Shown here in pieces: positions 5,503-12,591 of a DNA stretch of 12,591 nucleotides. The stretch comes from Lachnospiraceae bacterium (lineage in GTDB: Bacteria > Bacillota > Clostridia > Lachnospirales > Lachnospiraceae): assembly GCA_015057205.1 (NCBI GenBank), contig SVEW01000067.1:1-12591 (forward strand), written 5' to 3'. Below the pieces are notes generated by a model. The model did no database searches. It was given only the letters and a program-made list of their open reading frames with translations, and had not been told where the DNA came from. How positions within the stretch are numbered: position 1 is the first letter of the stretch; every line of letters begins with the position of its first letter. A program made the translations under genes and the position numbers.

Positions 5503-6816
5503 TTATTGATTCTTCAATTGATCCAGATACCGTTGCGCATTACGTGCTTTGTACGTATCCGGATACATATTGATTACCCGCTGATACATCACGATTGCCT
5601 TCTGGGAATTGCCATTCATACGATAGGATTGGGCACCAAAGTACAATGCATCTCCATCGCCATATTCTTCATCAATCTTAATGATTGTCTCAAAGGTTTC
5701 AATAGCTTTCTCATATTCAGCCTGATTATAAAATCCAGCGGCCTGTTTATATAAAATGCGTAAATATCGATCGTTAACCAGTTTCTTTAATTTCTTAAAA
5801 GATTTTAGGAAATCCTTGTCTACCTCGTTCTCATCAATTTCCGCCAAGGTCTCTCCCGCTTTCTCATATTTTCCACTTTCGTAGTCCATATAAGCTTTCA
5901 AAATCCCCTTATAAAGATTCATGGAACCTTCTGATTTCGAACTGTTCTTCTCAGCATCTTCAATCTTCTTATTCAGTTCATCAATCTGTTCCTGATAATT
6001 GCGAATTGCCACATTTTTCGTGGAAATCTTGTTATTAGCCTCCACCAGCTTCGCCGCACTGTCTGCCGTTGCATGCCGACGCACCCCGGGAACCACCAGG
6101 AAAAAAGAAATCAAAAATCCCACCACAATACCAAAAATAATATTGATAATCGTACTAATCGTGGCATTATCTTTAAAATAGGCCGGTCGAATTACCGTCT
6201 CACTGCCGCTCTTATATTCCACCGAATCATCCGAAACATTACGTTTTCTGCTCTTGGTATTCTTAAGTGCAAGTCCGGCCTTTACTTCTTCCATATAAAG
6301 TTGAGCCTGCAAATTGTTCACATCCACCTTATTGGCCTTCGTAAGAACATCCTTTGCCTGTGGAAATTGTCCTTCATGTATATACAAAAGCGCCAAAAGC
6401 AGCAATGCCTGCAAATACTTGGGATTCATGGAAACCGCTTTCTTCAGCTGTAAAATTGCCAAATCCTCGCTTCCACCCTTGGCATATTCCAACGCCTGAT
6501 TATATTTCTTAACGTACTGGCTATACTTTCCGGTTCGCGACATATCCGGCTTAATCTGTGCAATATAGCCGGAAGCAGGATTTTCCTCCGGTTTCAAATT
6601 CTCGCTGATAACCCACTCCCGCAACGCAAGAACATATTCTCCAACTTCATAATAACATAGTCCCAATAAATTTCTTGCATCAATATTACCTTTATAACAA
6701 TGCACACTCTTTCGCAGTGCGCTAATAGCCCCGGTCAGATTCCGAAGCTTCGCACATTCTAATCCTTGATTATAGTAGAGATTGGAACGCGCAAGAATAC
6801 TATCATATACACTCAT
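5503..6816 (-). CDS. Membrane-anchored TPR / coiled-coil protein
   Basis: 437-residue protein with no family name I can give. N-terminal TPR-like helical pairs span about 10-75 and 100-180 (for example GEYVLALREWVISENLKPEE). A basic, Ser-rich linker (185-205) precedes a single membrane segment (about 220-243, STIINIIFGIVVGFLISFFL), then a coiled coil (about 253-292, rich in K, E and N), then further TPR-like repeats (about 300-433) ending in YPDTYKARNAQRYLDQLK. The C-terminal repeats resemble YbgF/Tol-type TPRs seen in envelope proteins. With one membrane segment the two TPR blocks would lie on opposite sides of the membrane, and the basic linker before it suggests N-terminus inside. It probably works as a protein-binding scaffold. 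The ATG follows AGGAG (9-base spacing) that overlaps the stop of the 48-aa gene; it is the last gene of the folC operon. Confidence 0.88.
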   Translation of the reverse strand: MSVYDSILARSNLYYNQGLECAKLRNLTGAISALRKSVHCYKGNIDARNLLGLCYYEVGEYVLALREWVISENLKPEENPASGYIAQIKPDMSRTGKYSQYVKKYNQALEYAKGGSEDLAILQLKKAVSMNPKYLQALLLLALLYIHEGQFPQAKDVLTKANKVDVNNLQAQLYMEEVKAGLALKNTKSRKRNVSDDSVEYKSGSETVIRPAYFKDNATISTIINIIFGIVVGFLISFFLVVPGVRRHATADSAAKLVEANNKISTKNVAIRNYQEQIDELNKKIEDAEKNSSKSEGSMNLYKGILKAYMDYESGKYEKAGETLAEIDENEVDKDFLKSFKKLKKLVNDRYLRILYKQAAGFYNQAEYEKAIETFETIIKIDEEYGDGDALYFGAQSYRMNGNSQKAIVMYQRVINMYPDTYKARNAQRYLDQLKNQ

Positions 6817-6828
6817 CCAACCCGTCTC

Positions 6829-6975
6829 CTATCTATTCCGTTTTGTCGTCTCCTGCATCATTTTCTGCAAAAGGTCTGTCATATCATCTAATTCCTGACT
6901 GTAAATCGCCTGCTCCGCCTGATCAACCTCAAGACTCGGCTTAAACTTCTTCAATTCCTCTTCAAAATTAATCAT
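6829..6975 (-). CDS. Small 48-aa charged protein in the folC-TPR operon
   Basis: Reads MINFEEELKKFKPSLEVDQ... ending in KRNR, a soluble, strongly charged, helix-prone peptide with 48 residues. Support for a real gene: AAAGGAG lies 7 bases before the ATG, the start overlaps the folC stop by 8 bases (ATGATTAA), and the stop TAG is fused to the ribosome binding site of the TPR gene (TAGGAG). The three genes therefore form a tight coupled run. I do not recognise a family. Its fixed place before the TPR gene suggests a small partner or regulator of that protein, but this is a guess. Confidence 0.75.
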   Translation of the reverse strand: MINFEEELKKFKPSLEVDQAEQAIYSQELDDMTDLLQKMMQETTKRNR

Positions 6976-8248
6976 TTCTAAACTCCTTTATAATTTCACC
7001 TGCTAAGTATAAGGATCCTGCACAAAAAACGCATCCTTTACTATCTTGTTGTATTGTTCTAAGTGCTTCCTTTAAATCCGGCTTAACCACTACCTGAAGG
7101 CTTGCATCCTCCCGTAAAAGTTTCGCCAGTTCCTGTGCCGGCAACTTCCGATCCCCTTCAATTTCCGTCACCACGATGGTTTGAAAAATCTTCGCTTCCC
7201 GAATCTGTCGAACGCAGTCTTCATAATTTTTCTCTTTAACCATACCAAATAGCAAGGACTTCGGGTCCGTCCCAATTTTTCCTGCTGCCTGCAAAAAAAC
7301 ACGGATTCCGTCCGGATTATGGGCTCCATCCACATAAAAATCAGGCTTCAACGCCTGCATTCGTCCCGGCCAGCTTACTTTCCTCATTCCTTCCACAAAC
7401 TGCGAAAAGGTCAAAACGCCCTGGGCCATCAAAATTTCGCAGGCCTGCATGGCCAGTGCTCCATTTTCTGCCTGATAATCTGCTACAAAAGGTACGGTTA
7501 TCGGCGTCGTATGCCCATTTAAATCAAAGCAAAACTCCATGCTGTCGCCCCGCTTGTCCATTACCAGAATATCCCCCGGATAAACCGGATACGCCGGTGC
7601 AAGCATCTGTCGTGCTTTTTCAAAAATAACATCTGCCACTTCTTTGTTCTTCGCGTCAAACACCACCGGAACTTCCGCCTTAATAATGCCTGCCTTCTCT
7701 CCGGCAATGGCAGCATACGTATCTCCAAGGTATTCCGTATGTTCCAGGCTAATAGACGTAATTACACATACCTTCGGTTTCTTCACCACATTGGTGGTAT
7801 CCAACCTTCCACCAAGCCCGGTTTCCAACACCACATACTCCATCTGCGCATCTTTAAAAATCACCATTCCAATGGCAAATATCATTTCAAAAAATGTTGG
7901 GTGGGCAAGTCCCTCTGCTTCCATCTGTTTTACCACTGTCAAAACATGCTCAAAGGCATCCATAAACGCCTCTTTGCTGCACTGCTCTCTGCCTATGTAA
8001 AAACGCTCCGTTAAATCCACCAAATGCGGAGAGGTAAATAATCCAATCTTATGCCCACTCTCACAAAGCGCACTGTGAATCATAGCGCAAACGCTTCCTT
8101 TTCCATTACTGCCGGCTACGTGAATCGTAGCAAACGCTTCCTGCGGATCGCCTAATCGTCTCATGAATTCTTTCGTATGTTCTGTCGGATTCTTAGACGT
8201 AAACTTTGGCGTTTCGTATAAATAGGTTTCCGCTTCTTTATATGTCAT
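6968..8248 (-). CDS. folC: Folylpolyglutamate synthase / dihydrofolate synthase
   Basis: 426-residue Mur-ligase-type enzyme that adds glutamate to folates (and in many bacteria to dihydropteroate) using ATP, in the cytoplasm. Visible signatures: P-loop GSNGKGS (46-52), the folate-family segment ETGLGGRLDTTN (142-153), SLEHTEYLGDT (167-177), GEKAGIIK (183-190), WPGRMQ (293-298) and DGAHNPDG (307-314) of the C-terminal domain. Length is typical, so it is complete. The ATG at 8248 has AAGGTG six bases upstream; an in-frame GTG at 8257 overlaps that site and is less likely. A good sigma-A promoter lies about 40 bases upstream. It is the first gene of an operon with the 48-aa gene and the TPR gene. 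No other folate gene is in the window. Confidence 0.96.
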   Translation of the reverse strand: MTYKEAETYLYETPKFTSKNPTEHTKEFMRRLGDPQEAFATIHVAGSNGKGSVCAMIHSALCESGHKIGLFTSPHLVDLTERFYIGREQCSKEAFMDAFEHVLTVVKQMEAEGLAHPTFFEMIFAIGMVIFKDAQMEYVVLETGLGGRLDTTNVVKKPKVCVITSISLEHTEYLGDTYAAIAGEKAGIIKAEVPVVFDAKNKEVADVIFEKARQMLAPAYPVYPGDILVMDKRGDSMEFCFDLNGHTTPITVPFVADYQAENGALAMQACEILMAQGVLTFSQFVEGMRKVSWPGRMQALKPDFYVDGAHNPDGIRVFLQAAGKIGTDPKSLLFGMVKEKNYEDCVRQIREAKIFQTIVVTEIEGDRKLPAQELAKLLREDASLQVVVKPDLKEALRTIQQDSKGCVFCAGSLYLAGEIIKEFRND

Positions 8249-8286
8249 GTTGTACACCTTTTGTCCTCATTTTTCGTTTCTTTATC

Positions 8287-8314
8287 ATTATAATATGTAT
8301 ACAGTGAAATTCAA
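8287..8314 (-). promoter_or_regulatory. Sigma-A promoter of folC operon
   Basis: On the minus strand TTGAAT (8314-8309), 16 bases, then a perfect TATAAT (8292-8287). Predicted start near 8280 gives a leader of about 32 bases before the folC ATG. Confidence 0.75.
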
Positions 8315-8359
8315 GCGTTTTCTTGGAAGTTTTTTGCTTTTTTGTCGCCCTTATACGAC

Positions 8360-8385
8360 AAAAGAGCCACCGGCGGGTGACTCTT
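8360..8385 (-). terminator. Terminator hairpin after the FapA/DUF342 gene
   Basis: Minus-strand stem of 10 bp (8385-8376 with 8371-8362, one G.U pair) with a 4-base loop, then a short T run (8363-8360). The T run is short, so efficiency is uncertain. A second perfect 8-bp inverted repeat (8340-8347 with 8356-8363) overlaps the tail and could form a further hairpin in read-through RNA. Confidence 0.65.
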
Positions 8386-8403
8386 CTCGCTTCAACGTAT
8401 TAT

Positions 8404-9804
8404 TTAACTAAGACCGGTAACAGGTTCCATTTGGATTCTATCCACTCGTTTCACAAATTGTACCGCTCCTCGCTCCGTCCTAATCTCCATACGACTTTCA
8501 TCGATTTTTACCGACGTTCCCGGATATACGGTTCCTGAAACCTTTACGCATGCGCCTTCCGCACGCTGAATAATATTCTCCAACTCTTCCTTCTCTAACT
8601 GGTCTTCCTGAAGTACCGAGTTTTCGTGTATCTTACTGCGTAAAAGCGACACTTTTCGAGGATCGCTCTTTGGCCGTTCAACCACGGATTTTCTCGCATT
8701 TTCCTGGTCAATTTCCTTAATCTTCTCGTCAATAATTTCAAGTTGGCGTCTAGCGTTTGCAATCTTTTGCTCCAATACTTTAAATCGACGGTAAACATCC
8801 GCCTCAGCACCTACGATTATGTCCGTACGAATTTCCACATCGTTCCCAATGGAATTAGCGACTACACCACCAACGGCACGCACGATTCCACCTACGATAC
8901 CCCCATGCTTTCCATCGATTATCACTTTTTCTCCGCAAAGAACATCACAAGACAAAAGCGACTCCGCATTAATCGTTCCTCGTACGTCAATGTTCGTGTA
9001 CTCAACAAACTTTGCATACAAATTCTGCTTTGTAGAAAGCATTGCATGTGAATTTCCCATCAATCCACTCTTTAATACAATGTCCTTGCCAGCACTTATA
9101 TTTGCCGCCTCTACAATTCCATCTATGGTTATGGTTCCGGTAGCTCGAATCGCCATTCCAGCCTTCACTTTTCCATGAATCACCACATCACCGTTAAAAT
9201 CTATATTCCCGGTATGCATATCAACGTCTGCCGGAATTTCATATACGGGACTTACTATGAGTCGATCATTTACAAAATCTATCTTTCCGGAAATTTCAGC
9301 AAAATACTCCGTTCCGTCATCGCTACGTGTAAACCCTTTTCCACGTAACGGCTGCAACTCTTTGCAGCGCTTCGCATTCACCGGAACGCCCTTGACATTC
9401 ATTCCATTCTTTCCTTGTACGCAAGGATGGTAAATTGCAATCTTCTCTCCTGCTTCTACCGTAGCTATCAGATTAATTGTATGATAATCCACTGCCCCAT
9501 CCGGCAAAATCTTCGGCGTGCGATTAAAATCCCTATTAAAAAGGAACTCATAGTAACCGTCATACCCCTCAACCGGCTGCTCACCTACTGCTACACGACG
9601 CTCAATATGGTACGTTTTCTCCGCCACCATACGCATCAACATCTCCTGATCAATGCCATGCTTAATGCCTTTCATCTCAAGAATCGATACCAATTCACGC
9701 ACAGAATACTCTCTTCCATCCTGTGGAATCGGAATAGTCAGATAGGCCTCCATATTATTCATTCCAAATCGTACTTCTGGTTTACTCTCTTTTGAAATGC
9801 TCAT
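8404..9804 (-). CDS. FapA-family (DUF342) polymer-like beta-helix protein
   Basis: 466-residue soluble protein. The N-terminal domain (about 15-115) is followed by the family motif GEKIAIYHPCVQGKNGMNVKGVPV (119-142). A glycine- and valine-rich region (about 197-332) has the short repeated strands of a right-handed beta helix (for example GDVVIHGKVKAGMAIRATGTITIDG). A coiled coil follows (about 336-412), then a C-terminal strand region (416-455) with GTVYPGTSVKID. Family members in Vibrio (FapA) take part in flagellar assembly and polar protein placement; many Firmicutes have copies away from flagellar genes, with unknown role. No flagellar gene is present here, so no flagellar function should be assumed. 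The ATG at 9804 follows AAAAGGA about 8 bases upstream. It is a single-gene unit with its own promoter and terminator. Confidence 0.88.
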   Translation of the reverse strand: MSISKESKPEVRFGMNNMEAYLTIPIPQDGREYSVRELVSILEMKGIKHGIDQEMLMRMVAEKTYHIERRVAVGEQPVEGYDGYYEFLFNRDFNRTPKILPDGAVDYHTINLIATVEAGEKIAIYHPCVQGKNGMNVKGVPVNAKRCKELQPLRGKGFTRSDDGTEYFAEISGKIDFVNDRLIVSPVYEIPADVDMHTGNIDFNGDVVIHGKVKAGMAIRATGTITIDGIVEAANISAGKDIVLKSGLMGNSHAMLSTKQNLYAKFVEYTNIDVRGTINAESLLSCDVLCGEKVIIDGKHGGIVGGIVRAVGGVVANSIGNDVEIRTDIIVGAEADVYRRFKVLEQKIANARRQLEIIDEKIKEIDQENARKSVVERPKSDPRKVSLLRSKIHENSVLQEDQLEKEELENIIQRAEGACVKVSGTVYPGTSVKIDESRMEIRTERGAVQFVKRVDRIQMEPVTGLS

Positions 9805-9847
9805 CGACGTTTCCTTTTCTTTCTAATTCTCGTCCTACTTCTCCCAC

Positions 9848-9875
9848 AGTCTCCATAACATAAAGATGGCAGACT
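9848..9875 (-). other. Hairpin in the 5' leader of the FapA/DUF342 mRNA
   Basis: Minus-strand 9-bp stem with a single-base bulge (9875-9871 with 9852-9848, and 9869-9866 with 9856-9853) around a 9-base loop. It begins about 3 bases after the predicted transcription start. It may stabilise the mRNA; no known riboswitch consensus is seen. Confidence 0.35.
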
Positions 9876-9884
9876 ATATAAAAT

Positions 9885-9913
9885 ATTCTACCATCCAACC
9901 TTATATTAGGCAA
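9885..9913 (-). promoter_or_regulatory. Sigma-A promoter of the FapA/DUF342 gene
   Basis: On the minus strand TTGCCT (9913-9908), 17 bases, TAGAAT (9890-9885). Predicted start near 9878, about 74 bases before the ATG at 9804. Confidence 0.65.
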
Positions 9914-9958
9914 GTATTCTGTATTTTTTCATAAACTTTTCAAAATCCATTTGCTATT

Positions 9959-10057
9959 CTATTCTAGCTTTTCTTCATGCAAATAGTAATCCTTATACTT
10001 CGCGATCATATCCGACTCCAGGTTCTCCGTTTTCAGGCGCCAAAAACGGCTACCACC
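9959..10057 (-). other. Short sense-looking open stretch after valS
   Basis: Between an in-frame TAG (10058-10060) and TAG (9959-9961) the minus strand reads 32 codons with protein-like composition: GGSRFWRLKTENLE, then SDMIAKYKDYYLHEEKLE. The only ATG (10009) would give a 16-residue peptide, with GGAG six bases upstream. It could be a mini-gene, a decayed gene end, or a structured RNA that merely reads open. The 5' part overlaps the valS terminator. I do not recognise it. Confidence 0.2.
10027..10049 (-). other. Second hairpin overlapping the valS terminator tail
   Basis: A perfect 7-bp inverted repeat, CCGTTTT (10027-10033) and AAAACGG (10043-10049), with a 9-base loop containing the palindrome GGCGCC. 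On the minus-strand RNA its 5' arm uses the terminator's T run and two bases of its stem, so the two hairpins compete. The role is unknown. Confidence 0.35.
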
Positions 10058-10088
10058 CTAGATGTTCTTCACATCCAAAGTGGCAGCC
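10042..10088 (-). terminator. Intrinsic terminator of valS
   Basis: A 9-bp stem GGCTGCCAC/GTGGTAGCC (10088-10080 with 10056-10048, one G.U pair) encloses a second small stem GATGT/ACATC (10075-10071 with 10065-10061). After one G comes TTTTT (10046-10042). It starts 7 bases after the valS stop. Confidence 0.75.
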
Positions 10089-10095
10089 TCTATAG

Positions 10096-12591
10096 TTACT
10101 TCAACGCTTCCAAACGTTTCGTAACTTCTTCCATCATCTGCTCGTACTTGGCAAGTTTATCTTTTTCTTCTTGAATCTTAGCTGCCGGAGCCTTGCTTAC
10201 GAATTTCTCGTTGTTCAACATGTTGTGAGAACGGGCAAGTTCTTTCTCCAGACGCTCTTTTTCCTTGGTAAGACGCGCTTTTTCCTTTTCGAAATCAATC
10301 AGCTCTGCCAGCGGAATATAGCATACCGCATCGGCAGTTACTACGGATACCGCATCCTCATCGATACCTGTCTTTTCTGCCTGAATCACAATTTCATTAG
10401 CAGAAGCTAGGTTCTTGTAGCTGTTTTCAAAAGCGGCAAATGCATTTCTTACCTCTTCCTTCCCTGCTACGATAATCACTTTTGCCTTTCGGCTTGGCGG
10501 AACATCCATACCGGTTCTTGTATTACGGATACCGCGAACCAACTCTTTTACCATTTCAAACTGAGACTCACACTCCGCAAAATTCCATTCTTCCTTAAAC
10601 TGCGGCCAGGAAGTCAGCATGATGCTTTCCTCTTCCGGCAGTAAGGTACAATAGATTTCTTCAGTAATAAATGGCATAAACGGGTGAAGCATCTTCATTG
10701 CCTCGGAAAGTACCGTCTTTAAGGTCCAAAGGGTTGCATTGGCAGCCTTCGGATTTTCCTCTTTTGCCCAAAGAACCGGCTTGCTCATCTCGATGTACCA
10801 GTCGCAGAACTCATCCCAGATGAAGTCGTATACCTTGGTTAATGCAATACCCAATTCATATTTATCAAGATTATCTGTAACCTCTTTTGCCAGATTATTG
10901 ATTTTGCATAAAATCGCCTTATCCAGGTTATTTAATTCGGAAAGCTTCGGCTCGGTAATCGTCTGTCCCTCTAAGTTCATCATTATAAAACGGGATGCAT
11001 TCCAAACCTTGTTGGCGAAGTTGCGGCTTGCTTCCATCTTCTCATCACGGAAACGCATGTCGTTACCCGGCGCATTTCCTGTCAAAAGTGCCATTCTAAG
11101 GGCATCGGCACCATACTGGTCAATGATTTCCAGTGGGTCAATTCCGTTTCCTAAGGATTTACTCATCTTCAAACCGTTTGCATCGCGAACCAGGCCATGG
11201 ATCAAAACGGTATGGAACGGGCATTTTCCGGTATGTTCATATCCGGAAACAACCATACGGATTACCCAGAAAATAATGATATCATATCCGGTAACCAACA
11301 CATCTGTCGGATAATAATATTTTAATTCCTCGGTTTCCTTCGGCCAGCCAAGGGTAGAAAATGGCCACAATGCGGAGGAGAACCAGGTATCCAAAGTATC
11401 CGGATCCTGTTCAAAATGATTCTTACCGCACTTTGGACAAACCGTTGGTGCTTCTTTTGCTACTACAATTTCGCCGCAATCCTGGCAGTAGTATGCCGGA
11501 ATCCGGTGTCCCCACCACAGCTGACGGCTGATACACCAGTCACGCATACCTGCCAGCCAGTTTAAATATATCTTGGAATAATTCTCCGGCACAAATTTCA
11601 AATCGCCGTTGTCGATAGCCTTAATCGCCGGTTTTACCAGTTCATCCATTTTTACAAACCACTGCGGCTTTGCCATTGGCTCAATGGTGGTCTTACAACG
11701 GTCATGGGTTCCAACATTGTGGGAATGGTCTACGATTTTTACAAGAAGTCCCTGCTCCTTTAAATCTTCGATCATGGCCTTTCTGGCTTCATAACGATCC
11801 ATGCCCTCATATTTACCGCATTTCTCGTTCATGGTGGCATCATCATTCATAACGTTAATTTCTTCTAAGTCATGACGCTTACCAACCTCGAAATCGTTAG
11901 GGTCATGTGCCGGTGTAATCTTCACGCAGCCGGTTCCGAATTCCATATCTACATATTCGTCTGCCACAATCGGAATCTCTCTTCCAACCAATGGCAGAAT
12001 TGCTTTTTTCCCAATCAGGTGTTTGAAACGCTCGTCTTTCGGGTTTACGGCAATAGCGGTATCACCAATCATAGTCTCCGGACGGGTGGTGGCAATCTCT
12101 ACGAATTCATCGGAATCCTTAATAGGATAGTTGATGTGCCAGAAATGTCCTGCCTGATCCACATGTTCAACCTCTGCATCAGAGATGGATGTTTTACATA
12201 CCGGACACCAGTTTACGATACGATTTCCTTTGTAAATAAGTCCCTTCTTATGAAGAGCAACAAAGGTTTCCGCAACCGCTTCGGAACATCCCTCATCCAT
12301 GGTGAAACGCTGTCTTTCCCAGTCAGCGGCAGCCCCCATTTTCTTAAGCTGGCCAACGATACGACCGGCGTATTCATCCTTCCACTCCCAGGCACGCTTC
12401 AAAAATCCGTCTCGGCCCAGCTCGTTCTTATCAATGCCCTGTTCCTTTAAGGTCTTGATAATCTTAACTTCCGTAGCAATAGCTGCGTGGTCGGTTCCCG
12501 GCTGCCATAAGGTGTTGAAGCCCTGCATCTTTTTATAACGGATTAAAGTATCCTGCATCGCATTATCCAGGGCATGTCCCATGTGAAGCTG
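10096..12591 (-). CDS. valS: Valyl-tRNA synthetase (5' end outside the window)
   Basis: 831 visible residues of a class I aminoacyl-tRNA synthetase that charges tRNA-Val with valine. The visible part opens QLHMGHALDNAMQDT, which includes the HIGH-type ATP motif (HMGH, 12585-12574), so only about 40-50 N-terminal residues are missing. The editing domain is indicated by TTRPETMIGDTAIAV. KMSKS lies at 11169-11155 in LKMSKSLGNG. The segment DTWFSSALWPFSTLGW precedes it. The anticodon-binding domain is followed by a C-terminal coiled coil (KARLTKEKERLEKELARSHNML...), a hallmark of ValS. Two CxxC pairs (11487-11476 and 11439-11428) form a probable zinc ribbon just before DTWFSSALWPF; CPVCK near the editing domain is a further Cys pair. 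The reading is uninterrupted. Regulation, for instance by a T-box, would lie upstream of the window. It ends in its own terminator. Confidence 0.98.
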   Translation of the reverse strand, partial: QLHMGHALDNAMQDTLIRYKKMQGFNTLWQPGTDHAAIATEVKIIKTLKEQGIDKNELGRDGFLKRAWEWKDEYAGRIVGQLKKMGAAADWERQRFTMDEGCSEAVAETFVALHKKGLIYKGNRIVNWCPVCKTSISDAEVEHVDQAGHFWHINYPIKDSDEFVEIATTRPETMIGDTAIAVNPKDERFKHLIGKKAILPLVGREIPIVADEYVDMEFGTGCVKITPAHDPNDFEVGKRHDLEEINVMNDDATMNEKCGKYEGMDRYEARKAMIEDLKEQGLLVKIVDHSHNVGTHDRCKTTIEPMAKPQWFVKMDELVKPAIKAIDNGDLKFVPENYSKIYLNWLAGMRDWCISRQLWWGHRIPAYYCQDCGEIVVAKEAPTVCPKCGKNHFEQDPDTLDTWFSSALWPFSTLGWPKETEELKYYYPTDVLVTGYDIIIFWVIRMVVSGYEHTGKCPFHTVLIHGLVRDANGLKMSKSLGNGIDPLEIIDQYGADALRMALLTGNAPGNDMRFRDEKMEASRNFANKVWNASRFIMMNLEGQTITEPKLSELNNLDKAILCKINNLAKEVTDNLDKYELGIALTKVYDFIWDEFCDWYIEMSKPVLWAKEENPKAANATLWTLKTVLSEAMKMLHPFMPFITEEIYCTLLPEEESIMLTSWPQFKEEWNFAECESQFEMVKELVRGIRNTRTGMDVPPSRKAKVIIVAGKEEVRNAFAAFENSYKNLASANEIVIQAEKTGIDEDAVSVVTADAVCYIPLAELIDFEKEKARLTKEKERLEKELARSHNMLNNEKFVSKAPAAKIQEEKDKLAKYEQMMEEVTKRLEALK

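Noticed and set aside
10042..10062. T-box riboswitch (minus strand reads AGGGTGGTA like the T-box core)
   Set aside because: The match stops at GCCG instead of CCGCG, it forms the 3' arm of the valS terminator, it is downstream of valS, and there is no specifier stem or aminoacyl-tRNA-related gene after it.
9977..10174. 65-codon plus-strand open frame over the valS terminator
   Set aside because: No ribosome binding site and it runs through both the terminator and the valS coding end in antisense.

Overview
The window looks like chromosomal DNA of an endospore-forming Firmicute of the class Clostridia, most likely a Lachnospiraceae-type gut bacterium. The reasons are the complete spoIIAA-spoIIAB-sigF cluster, a spoVAA-spoVAB pair, strong AGGAGG-type ribosome binding sites, intrinsic terminators, sigma-A-like promoters and moderate GC content. 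The genus assignment is inference. All genes but one are on the minus strand, so the region is read from high to low coordinates.

Layout along the direction of transcription: (1) valS (12591-10096, 5' end outside the window), ending in a hairpin terminator. (2) A 291-bp gap with overlapping hairpins, a short sense-looking ORF and a good promoter, leading to a FapA/DUF342 gene (9804-8404) with its own terminator. (3) A promoter at 8287-8314 driving folC, an overlapping 48-aa gene, and a membrane TPR/coiled-coil gene, closed by a strong terminator at 5458-5495. (4) The forespore sigma cluster spoIIAA-spoIIAB-sigF, followed 34 bp later by a YfmM-type ABC-F ATPase that ends in a terminator at 2391-2414. 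(5) An accessory-looking segment: five palindromic 34-35-bp repeat units spaced about 60 bp apart (2093-2378), and a plus-strand gene (1300-2079) for a protein with a PD-(D/E)XK/Vsr-like nuclease signature. That gene has its own sigma-A promoter flanked by two palindromes. (6) spoVAA and spoVAB (8-bp overlap), then the first 21 codons of a possible UvrD-type helicase.

Working together: SpoIIAA, SpoIIAB and SigF form the partner-switching circuit that activates forespore transcription, and SpoVAA/SpoVAB belong to the system that moves dipicolinic acid in spores. In Bacillus these two clusters are adjacent. Here they are separated by the ABC-F gene, the repeat array and the nuclease-like gene. 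valS, folC and the ABC-F gene are housekeeping or translation-related.

The part least explained by known biology is the repeat array together with the neighbouring nuclease-like gene. The repeats resemble CRISPR only superficially: just the ends of each unit are conserved and they form inverted repeats. A dispersed palindromic family or a structured RNA/protein-binding array fits better. No rRNA, tRNA, transposase or CRISPR array was found.
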